From Rubritepida sp. (GTDB taxonomy: Bacteria; Pseudomonadota; Alphaproteobacteria; Acetobacterales; Acetobacteraceae), in NCBI GenBank assembly GCA_014376425.1, contig JACMRO010000127.1, positions 1-15,886 on the forward strand: a stretch of DNA of 15,886 nt, in the 5' to 3' direction. Each line of letters opens with the position of its first letter. Positions within the stretch are counted from its first letter, which is position 1. A model generated the notes under the pieces. It worked only from the letters and a program-made list of their open reading frames with translations, ran no database searches and was not told the DNA's origin. A program made the position numbers and the translations under genes. Shown here one piece after another: positions 7,511 to 13,600 of this stretch.

Positions 7511-7549
7511 CGCCGGCCCCCCCCGCCCGCACGGCGCGGGCCCGGGTGC

Positions 7550-8059
7550 TCAGCGGTAGTCGATCGCCACGATCTCCAGCGCTTCGCCGCCGCCCGGCAG
7601 CGTCACCCGCACGGTATCGCCGACGCTCTTGCCCAGCAGTGCGCGCGCCACGGGGGAGAGCCAGGAAATCCGGCCCTGCCCGGCCACCGCCTCCTCGCTG
7701 CCGACGATCATGACGGTGGCCTCGCTGTCGTCGTCCCGCGCATAGGTGACGGTGGCACCGAAATAGACCCTGTCGCGCCTTGTCTGCGCGGTGGGGTCGA
7801 TCACCTGCGCCGCGTTGATGCGCTGGCGCAGAAACCGCACGCGGCGATCGATCTCGCGCAGGCGGCGCTTGCCGTATTGATAGTCGGCATTCTCCGACCG
7901 GTCGCCCAGGCCGGCGGCCCAGGAGACGATTTCGGTCACCTTGGGCCGCTCGCCATACCACAGCGCCGCCATCTCGGCCTGCAGGGCCGCGTAACCGGAC
8001 GGCGTCGTGTAGAAGGGAGTGCCGGCCGGAATGGGCGGCGGTTCGTCCTCGTCGCTCAT
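7550..8059 (-). CDS. greB: Transcription elongation factor GreB
   Basis: A 169-residue transcript-cleavage factor that enters the RNA polymerase secondary channel and rescues backtracked complexes. It aligns by eye with E. coli GreB: GYAALQAEMAALWYGERP (22-39), then the near-identical LGDRSENADYQYGKRRLREI (51-70) with the acidic tip residues D53 and E56, DRRVRFL (71-77), and the C-terminal FKBP-like domain with SPVARALLGKSVGDTV (135-150). DYQYxKRRLREIDRRV distinguishes GreB from GreA. The N-terminus carries a short acidic, Pro-rich extension (MSDEDEPPPIPAG). Its ATG overlaps the stop of the aldolase-like gene (ATGA at 8056-8059), so it is the last gene of a three-gene cluster, an odd place for a general transcription factor. 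Confidence 0.96.
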   Translation of the reverse strand: MSDEDEPPPIPAGTPFYTTPSGYAALQAEMAALWYGERPKVTEIVSWAAGLGDRSENADYQYGKRRLREIDRRVRFLRQRINAAQVIDPTAQTRRDRVYFGATVTYARDDDSEATVMIVGSEEAVAGQGRISWLSPVARALLGKSVGDTVRVTLPGGGEALEIVAIDYR

Positions 8060-8961
8060 CCGGCTTCACCTGGGGCAAGGGATGCGAGCGCCGCGGCCAC
8101 CGCCTCTCGCCCTGAAGGGGAAAGCGGCGCCTGCGGCGGCAGTGGGTCGCCGACCGCGAAGCCCTGCATTTGCAGGGCGCCCTTGATGCAGGCGGCCAGC
8201 GAGTGGGCGGCGAATAGCTCGTTCATGCGCCATAGCCGGCGTTGCAGCGGCAGCGCCGCAGCCCAGTCGCCGGCGCGGCAAAGATCGTACAGCCGCACCG
8301 ACTGGGCAGGGATGATGCAGGCCGGCCCTGCCATCCAGCCCACGCCGCCGATCAGCATGACGGCGGCCGGGATGTGCGCGGAAGCGGCGAAGACGTCGAG
8401 CCGGCCCTCGACCCGGTTGAGGATGGAGAGCAGCCGGCCGGTGTTGGTCGATGCGTCCTTGATGGCGACGATGTGGGGGGGCCGGCTCAGCGCCTCGATC
8501 GCCGGCAGGGAAAGGTCGCTGCGCTGGAAGTTGGGGTTGGTATAGAGCACCACGGGCAGGCCGGTCGCGTTGGCCACAGCGGTGAAGTAGTCGACCACGC
8601 CGGCCTCGGCGATGGGGAAATACGCCTCCATCAATGCCAGGATGCCGTCCGCGCCCAGCCCGGCGTAGTCGCGGGCCTGGGCCACCGCGTCGGCCGTGGT
8701 GGTGGCGGCGACGCCGGCGATGACCGGTACCCGGCCTGCGGTCTGTTCGACCGTGATGCGCACGATCTCACGCCGTTGCGCCGCGTTCAGATAGGCGAAT
8801 TCGCCGGTCGAACCGAGCGGGGTGAGGCCGTGGACGCCAGCGCCGATCAGGTGCTCGCACAGCGCCCGAAGCGGCGTTTCCAGAACCGTGCCGTCAGTGC
8901 CGATGGGCGACACCAGATAGGGAAAGACGCCGGCGAAACTACGCAAGATAGAGCCCGCCAT
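8056..8961 (-). CDS. DapA/NanA-family (class I pyruvate-type) aldolase or synthase
   Basis: A 301-residue member of the N-acetylneuraminate lyase/dihydrodipicolinate synthase superfamily, full length. K168 in IVAIKDAST is the Schiff-base lysine, Y140 in VVLYTNPNF the catalytic Tyr, and PLGSTGEF (48-55) the phosphate/carboxylate loop (GTTGE in E. coli DapA). The Arg that follows the Tyr in true DapA (YNVPSRT) is absent here (YTNPNFQ), so lysine biosynthesis is unlikely. A keto-acid aldolase or dehydratase, for example for sugar acids or 4-hydroxy-2-oxoglutarate, is more probable. ATG 8961 overlaps the SDR gene by 23 bases; its ribosome-binding site is weak, so coupled translation is likely, and a slightly later start is possible. 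The stop overlaps greB. Confidence 0.88.
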   Translation of the reverse strand: MAGSILRSFAGVFPYLVSPIGTDGTVLETPLRALCEHLIGAGVHGLTPLGSTGEFAYLNAAQRREIVRITVEQTAGRVPVIAGVAATTTADAVAQARDYAGLGADGILALMEAYFPIAEAGVVDYFTAVANATGLPVVLYTNPNFQRSDLSLPAIEALSRPPHIVAIKDASTNTGRLLSILNRVEGRLDVFAASAHIPAAVMLIGGVGWMAGPACIIPAQSVRLYDLCRAGDWAAALPLQRRLWRMNELFAAHSLAACIKGALQMQGFAVGDPLPPQAPLSPSGREAVAAALASLAPGEAG

Positions 8962-9706
8962 TCACGTGCCAGACCTGGCCGGTGACCCAGGCGGTACGGG
9001 CCGATGCCAGCAGCACCGCCATGTCGCCCATCTCGTCAGGCCGGCCGATCCGGGCGAGGGGGATGGTGGCGACGCGCGCCGCCAGCTCTGCCTCGCTATG
9101 GCCGAAGCGAGGCTGAGCCGTGTCGGTCAGCCCCGGTGCCAGCGCGTTGACCCGGATGCCAAGCGGCGCCAGCGCCAGCGCGGTGGAGCGGGTGAGGCCG
9201 ACCACGCCGTTCTTGCTGGCGGAATAATGCACACCCCGCGGATCGCCCCGAATGGCGGAGGAGCACAGATTGACGACAGTGCCCGCCTGGCCGGCCAGGG
9301 CGCGGGCAAAGCTTTGCGTCATGAACGCGGCAGCCTTGAGGTTGAGGCCCAGCACCGCGTCCCATTCCGCCTCCTCCATTGCGAGGAAATCGCAGCGCGG
9401 GAAGATGCCGGCGTTGTTGATCAGCACATCGGGCACGCCCAGCGCGGCCACCGCCGCGGCATGCAGGGCGCGGCCGGCAGGCACGGTGGAGATATCGCCT
9501 TGGATCAGCACGCAACGGTGACCCAGGGTGCGGATCTCCGCCGCCAGTTCCAGCGGCTCGCGGTCCAGCCAGTTCACCGCCACGTCGGCGCCGGCCTGGG
9601 CGCAGGCCAGAGCACAGGCGGCGCCGATGCCCTGCTGCGCGCCGGTGATGAGCGCGACGCGGCCTTCCAGTTCCTTCATCGCGGCAGGATGACCCGGCGC
9701 CGCCAT
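8939..9706 (-). CDS. Short-chain dehydrogenase/reductase (SDR, classical type)
   Basis: A 255-residue NAD(P)-dependent oxidoreductase. Landmarks: the TGAQQGIG dinucleotide loop (21-28), NNAG (97-100), N122 in LNLKA, catalytic Ser in LCSSAIRG (149/150), Y161-x-x-x-K165 in YSASK, and NALAPGLTDT (187-196). The C-terminus VTGQVWHVNGGLYLA is typical of FabG-like SDRs. ATG 9706 is taken because AGGTGG lies 9 bases upstream; ATG 9679 (MKELEGRVALITG) is an alternative giving 246 residues. It is first in the SDR, aldolase, greB cluster and overlaps the aldolase start by 23 bases, so a shared keto-acid or sugar-acid pathway is plausible. The substrate is unknown. It is divergent from anmK, with a 113-base gap. 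Confidence 0.92.
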   Translation of the reverse strand: MAAPGHPAAMKELEGRVALITGAQQGIGAACALACAQAGADVAVNWLDREPLELAAEIRTLGHRCVLIQGDISTVPAGRALHAAAVAALGVPDVLINNAGIFPRCDFLAMEEAEWDAVLGLNLKAAAFMTQSFARALAGQAGTVVNLCSSAIRGDPRGVHYSASKNGVVGLTRSTALALAPLGIRVNALAPGLTDTAQPRFGHSEAELAARVATIPLARIGRPDEMGDMAVLLASARTAWVTGQVWHVNGGLYLA

Positions 9707-9819
9707 CGGCGCAAACCACCTGGCCCGAATGCGGACGAGGCGGCGCAGGCATCCCTTGCCTTGACTCGGAAGCTGGCCGCAGCCTCCTTCCGCAGGGGAT
9801 ACGGGGGAGAGCCGGAGTC
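9707..9819. promoter_or_regulatory. Divergent intergenic region between the SDR gene and anmK
   Basis: A 113-base gap that must hold the start signals for two opposite units. TTGACT at 9761-9766 resembles a -35 box for anmK, but I see no convincing -10 at 16-18 bases. GGGGGAG at 9803-9809 is a good ribosome-binding site 10 bases before anmK, and the complement of the AGGTGG site for the SDR lies at its left edge. No operator-like palindrome was seen. Confidence 0.4.
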
Positions 9820-10938
9820 ATGCTGGCCATCCACATGTTGAAGACGATCGGCCTGATGAGCGGCACCAGCCTCGATGGCGTCGATGCCGCCTGGGTCGAG
9901 ACCGACGGCGAAACCGTCTGTCGCCTCGGGCCGGCCATGACGCTGCCCTATGCACCCGATTTGTGGCGCGACCTTCGCGCCCTGCTCGATGCCGCGCCGG
10001 GGCTGGATGCGGACGATCCCTGGCTGGCAGACGTCGTCCGCCGGCTGACCGAGCGCCATGCCGAGGCGGCGCAGCAGGTCCGCGCCGAAGCCCTCAAGAC
10101 CCTGGGCGAGGATACCGAGCTGCTGGGCTTTCACGGCCAGACCATTCTGCACCGGCCTGCCGAGGGCCTGACCTGGCAGGTCGGCGACGCGGCGCTGCTG
10201 GCGCGGATGACCGGGCTGTCAGTGGCGTTCGACTTCCGCTCGGCCGATGTCGCGGCCGGCGGCCAGGGGGCGCCGCTGGTGCCCATCGCGCATGCAGCAC
10301 TGGCCGCGCGGCTGCCCAAGCCGCTGGCGGTGCCCAACCTGGGCGGCGTGGGCAACGTCACCTGGATCGGCGCGGATGGCGCGCTGGTGGCCTTCGACAC
10401 CGGGCCGGCAAATGGCCCGCTGGACGACTGGGCGCGCAAGTCCCCCGGCCGCGGCTATGATAAGGATGGCCACCTGGCCCGCGCCGGTCAGGCCGATGGC
10501 GAGGTGCTGGGCCGGCTGATGACCCACCCCTACCTGGCCGCGCCGCCGCCCAAATCGCTCGACCGGCTGGATTTCGACCGGGCGTTGAAGGAGGCCGGGG
10601 CCGACCGGCTGTCGCCACAGGACGGCGCGGCCACGCTGGTCGCCTTCGCTGCCGTCTGCGTGGCCGCCGCGGCGCGCCATTTCCCCGAGCCCCCGTTGCA
10701 ATGGCTCGTCACCGGGGGCGGCCGGCGCAACCCGGCGATCATGAAGGCGCTGTCGGCGGTGCTGAGCGAGCCCGTCCGCGGCGTGGAAGTGGCGGGCTGG
10801 AATGGCGATGCGCTGGAGGCGCAGTGCTTCGCCGTGCTGGCAGCGCGGGTGACGCGCGGGTTGCCGCTGTCATACCCCTCCACCACCGGCGTCGCCACGC
10901 CGATGCGCGGCGGCCAGGTGCTGGGGGCCTTGCTGTAG
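9820..10938 (+). CDS. anmK: Anhydro-N-acetylmuramic acid kinase
   Basis: A 372-residue cytoplasmic kinase of peptidoglycan recycling. It opens the 1,6-anhydro ring of anhydro-MurNAc and phosphorylates it to MurNAc-6-phosphate. Signature motifs: GLMSGTSLDGVD (11-22), GFHGQTILHRP (103-113), WQVGDAALLA (119-128), NLGGVGNVTWI (173-183), FDTGPANGPLDDW (192-204; D193 falls where the catalytic Asp is expected), PPPKSLDR (242-249) and VTGGGRRNPAIM (298-308). The length is close to E. coli AnmK. ATG 9820 has GGGGGAG 10 bases upstream; ATG 9835 (MLKTIG) is an alternative with a poorer site. MurQ, which acts next in the pathway, is not in this window. A 47-base gap separates it from the following small gene, which could be co-transcribed. 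Confidence 0.96.
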   Translation: MLAIHMLKTIGLMSGTSLDGVDAAWVETDGETVCRLGPAMTLPYAPDLWRDLRALLDAAPGLDADDPWLADVVRRLTERHAEAAQQVRAEALKTLGEDTELLGFHGQTILHRPAEGLTWQVGDAALLARMTGLSVAFDFRSADVAAGGQGAPLVPIAHAALAARLPKPLAVPNLGGVGNVTWIGADGALVAFDTGPANGPLDDWARKSPGRGYDKDGHLARAGQADGEVLGRLMTHPYLAAPPPKSLDRLDFDRALKEAGADRLSPQDGAATLVAFAAVCVAAAARHFPEPPLQWLVTGGGRRNPAIMKALSAVLSEPVRGVEVAGWNGDALEAQCFAVLAARVTRGLPLSYPSTTGVATPMRGGQVLGALL

Positions 10939-10985
10939 CAGGCCGGCCCGCATACCAACGGCGAGACATCTTTCGGGGGCCTTTC

Positions 10986-11435
10986 ATGCAACGCCGTAGT
11001 CTGCTCTCCGCCAGCCTGCTCCTGGCCACCCCCGCGCTGGCGCAAAGCGCGCGCCAGGCACCGCCGCATGAATGGATCTTCGGCAGCTGGATCGGCGGCC
11101 AGTTCCCGCCCGGCGATACCCAGGGCCAGGAATGCCAGGGCGGCGCCACGGTCATCTTCCTGCGCGACGTCGTGATGCGTGCCTCGGCGCTGGAAGTGGC
11201 CTACCGCCAGCGGCTGGTTGAGACGGTGGCGCTGATCCCGGACGGGCTGGAATTCCGCTTCGTGCCCTACGGCGCCAGCGGCGGCAGCTTCAACAACCGG
11301 CCCGCGCCCGATGCCGGCTTCAGCTGCGACAACAATCCCGACCTGCTGCGGGTGCGCCGGCGCGGGCCCGATGAGATCGCCTTCCCTGGCTGCCTGGAGT
11401 TCCCGTCGGTGCTGCGCCGCTGCCGGCCGGCATGA
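10986..11435 (+). CDS. Small exported hypothetical protein with four cysteines
   Basis: A 149-residue protein whose family I do not recognise. MQRRSLLSASLLLATPALAQS is a clean signal peptide with probable cleavage after ALA (residue 19) and an RR pair that could allow Tat export. The mature part of about 130 residues has exactly four cysteines (C50, C114, C136, C146), suggesting two disulfides in the periplasm. Aromatic or Gly-rich stretches include HEWIFGSWIGGQFPPG (28-43) and YGASGGSFNNRP (95-106). FGSWIGGQFP recalls small secreted proteins that begin with a G-x-W-x-G motif, which often bind small hydrophobic ligands, but this is only a resemblance. A purine-rich GGGGG at 10975-10979 precedes the ATG by 6 bases. 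Its stop overlaps the next start (ATGA at 11432-11435). Confidence 0.8.
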   Translation: MQRRSLLSASLLLATPALAQSARQAPPHEWIFGSWIGGQFPPGDTQGQECQGGATVIFLRDVVMRASALEVAYRQRLVETVALIPDGLEFRFVPYGASGGSFNNRPAPDAGFSCDNNPDLLRVRRRGPDEIAFPGCLEFPSVLRRCRPA

Positions 11436-12058
11436 GGATTGCCCTGATCCACGCACTGCGCCACAGCCCGGCGCCGGTCGAAGCCGCTTTTGCCCGGCTG
11501 TGGCCGGAAGCCACGCTGATGAGCCTGCTGGACACCAGCCTGGCGGCCGACCTGGCGCGCGACGGGCGCCTCACCACCGCGATGGGCGAACGCTTCCTGA
11601 CCCTGGCGCGCTACGCCCATGGCACTGGCACGCACGGCATCCTGTTCACCTGCTCCGCCTTCGGACCGTGCATCGAAGCCTGCGCCGCGGCCCTGCCGAC
11701 CCCGGTGCTGAAGCCGAACGAGGCGGCGATCGAGGAAGCCACGGCGGCGCATCGGCACATCGGCCTGCTCTCCACATTCCAGCCCACGCTGGATTCGATG
11801 CCACCCGAATTCCCCGCCGGCGTGACCCTGACGCCGCGGCTGGCCGCGGGAGCCCTGGCCGCGCTCGACGCCGGCGACGTGGCGATGCACGACCGGCTGG
11901 TGGTCGAGGCGGCGCGTGGCATGGCGGGCGACGCCATTCTGCTGGCGCAGTTCAGCATGGCGCATCTTGCGGCCGCGGTGGCGGAGGCGACGGGCAAGCC
12001 GGTGTTCACCACGCCCGACAGCGCGGTGCGGAAGCTGCGGCGGCTGCTGGGCGCCTAG
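11432..12058 (+). CDS. Asp/Glu racemase-superfamily protein lacking the second catalytic Cys
   Basis: A 208-residue cytoplasmic protein with the aspartate/glutamate/hydantoin racemase fold. The N-terminus MRIALIHAL is followed by LLDTSL (32-37), the first cysteine loop ILFTCSAFGPC (70-80, C74), and IGLLSTFQPTL (110-120). The second half-site, normally a Cys-containing loop such as LGCTGM, reads ILLAQFSMAH (169-178), with Q173 where Cys would be expected. A two-base racemisation mechanism therefore looks impossible; a one-cysteine lyase, isomerase or decarboxylase-like activity is more likely. Arylmalonate decarboxylase is a known one-Cys relative, but it keeps the other Cys. Translation is coupled to the small exported protein (ATGA). 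The stop lies in CTAG (12055-12058), shared with the convergent flavoprotein gene. Confidence 0.82.
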   Translation: MRIALIHALRHSPAPVEAAFARLWPEATLMSLLDTSLAADLARDGRLTTAMGERFLTLARYAHGTGTHGILFTCSAFGPCIEACAAALPTPVLKPNEAAIEEATAAHRHIGLLSTFQPTLDSMPPEFPAGVTLTPRLAAGALAALDAGDVAMHDRLVVEAARGMAGDAILLAQFSMAHLAAAVAEATGKPVFTTPDSAVRKLRRLLGA

Positions 12059-13467
12059 TAGGCTGCCAGCCCCGGCAGCACCTTCCCCGGATTCATCCGC
12101 CCACCCGGGTCCAGAACCCCCTTGATCGCCCGCATCACCTCCAGCGCCACCGGGTTTTTCAGCCGCGCCATCTGCCGCAGCTTGCTCTGCCCGATGCCGT
12201 GCTCGGCCGAGAAGCTGCCGCCGGCGGCCACTGCCAGGTCGGCTACCGCATCGTCGAAGCCCGTCGCGCGCGCCGCCCATTCCACCGCGGGCACCACCCC
12301 CGGCGCCTGCAGGCTGATGTGGATGTTGCCGTCGCCCAGATGGCCGATCGCCATCATGTGGCCCTCGGGCCAGCGCGCCGCGCACAGCCCCGCCACATCG
12401 TCCAGGAAGCCTGGCACGGCGGAGACCGGCACGCAGGTGTCGGTGTTGGCGGAAGGGCCCTCGCGCCGCTGCGCATCCGGCGTGCTTTCGCGCATGCGCC
12501 ACAGCATGGCGCGGCTCTCCTCGCTGTCGGCCAGCATGGCGTCGACGCATTCGCCGGCCTCGAGTGCCGCGGCCAGGCTGTCCTCGATGATCGCGCGCAG
12601 GGGTGCGCCGGCATGGGCGGCGGCGATCTCGATGATGCAGTACCAGGGCGTGGTCAGCGGCACCGGCGCGCGGAAGCCGGGCAGGTTCTGGATGGTCAGC
12701 GCGATGGGGCGGCGGCCGCACAGCTCGAACGCCACCAGGTCGGCGCCGCAGTCGCGCATGCGGCCCAGCAGCGCCAGCGCGGCATGAGGGGTTTGCACCG
12801 CCACGAAGGCGGTCTGCCTGGCCCGCATCGGCGGGAAAAGCTTGAGCGCCGCCGCCGTCACCAGGCCCAGCGTGCCCTCGGCGCCGATGAACAGGTGGCG
12901 CAGCGCGTAGCCGGTATTGTCCTTGCGCACCGCGCGCATGTCGTCCAGCACCCGGCCATCGGGCAACACCACCTCCAGCCCCAGCACCAGGTCGCGCATG
13001 GTGCCGTAGCGCAGCGCGCGGATGCCGCCGGCATTGGTGGAAATGGCGCCGCCGACATGCGCCGAGCCCTGGGCGCCGAAGCTCAGCGGGAACAGCCGGT
13101 CAGCCTGGGAGGCAGCGTTCTGCACCTGCTCGACAATGCAGCCGGCCTCCACGGTGATCGACATGTCGACCCCATCGACGGCGCGGATGCGATTCAGCCG
13201 CTCCAGCGAAACGCTGATGCTGGGGGCGTTGCCCGCTACCGGCACGCTGCCGCCGGCCAGCCCGGTGCGGCCGCCCGCGGGCACCACGCGCAGGCCCTGC
13301 ACGGCGGCCTGGGCCATGATGGCGGCCACCTGAGCGGTGGAGGCCGGCCGCACGACCAGCGCCGGCGGGTTGTGCAGCACGCCGCGCCAGTCCTCGCCAT
13401 AGGGTGCGATGTCCGCGGCCGCGGTCAGGCAATGCTGCGGGCCGACGATGCGGGCGAATGCGTCCAT
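12055..13467 (-). CDS. FAD-linked oxidase, GlcD/D-2-hydroxyglutarate or D-lactate dehydrogenase type
   Basis: A 470-residue flavoprotein with the usual length and domain order: an N-terminal PCMH FAD-binding domain (VVPAGGRTGLAGGSVPV at 61-77, STNAGGIRALRYGTMRDLVLG at 143-163, DNTGY at 183-187, FIGAEGTLGLVT at 193-204), then the FAD-oxidase C domain with TDTCVPVS (342-349), the metal/substrate motif HLGDGNIH (376-383) and EHGIG (422-426). It oxidises a D-2-hydroxy acid to the keto acid; lactate, 2-hydroxyglutarate and glycolate cannot be told apart here. Unlike glycolate oxidase there are no GlcE/GlcF partners beside it. The start MDAFARIVGPQ at 13467 fits homology; the frame is open 35 codons upstream into sequence with no family likeness. 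It diverges from the GMC gene and converges on the racemase-like gene with overlapping stops. Confidence 0.92.
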   Translation of the reverse strand: MDAFARIVGPQHCLTAAADIAPYGEDWRGVLHNPPALVVRPASTAQVAAIMAQAAVQGLRVVPAGGRTGLAGGSVPVAGNAPSISVSLERLNRIRAVDGVDMSITVEAGCIVEQVQNAASQADRLFPLSFGAQGSAHVGGAISTNAGGIRALRYGTMRDLVLGLEVVLPDGRVLDDMRAVRKDNTGYALRHLFIGAEGTLGLVTAAALKLFPPMRARQTAFVAVQTPHAALALLGRMRDCGADLVAFELCGRRPIALTIQNLPGFRAPVPLTTPWYCIIEIAAAHAGAPLRAIIEDSLAAALEAGECVDAMLADSEESRAMLWRMRESTPDAQRREGPSANTDTCVPVSAVPGFLDDVAGLCAARWPEGHMMAIGHLGDGNIHISLQAPGVVPAVEWAARATGFDDAVADLAVAAGGSFSAEHGIGQSKLRQMARLKNPVALEVMRAIKGVLDPGGRMNPGKVLPGLAAY

Positions 13468-13600
13468 GGGCGGATTGCACGCGCGCAGGGGGGACGCGTC
13501 AACTCGCACCCGGCCCCAGGTTGACCGCGCGCCCGGCCGGCCCAAGCATGGCAGGCACGATCCCGGCGGCATGGCCGGCGGGGCGCCGGGGAGAGACGCA
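13468..13600. promoter_or_regulatory. Divergent intergenic region between the flavoprotein and GMC genes
   Basis: A 133-base GC-rich gap that should contain both promoters. GGGGAGAG at 13588-13595 is a strong ribosome-binding site 5 bases before the GMC start. I see no AT-rich -10 box and no operator-like palindrome. Both flanking frames remain open through part of it, but the translated sequence has no family likeness. Confidence 0.4.

Noticed and set aside
7525..7541. GCCCGC-ACGGC-GCGGGC hairpin as a greB terminator
   Set aside because: The stem is only 6 bp and is followed on the minus strand by a G-run, not a U-tract; such hairpins arise easily at this GC content.
9761..9766. TTGACT as the -35 box of an anmK promoter
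   Set aside because: No acceptable -10 hexamer lies 16-18 bases downstream, so the match alone is not enough.
11311..13524. Plus-strand open frame of 737 codons crossing the racemase-like and flavoprotein genes
   Set aside because: It runs in a shadow frame of one gene and antisense to the other, is low in hydrophobic order and shows no motif; a GC artefact.
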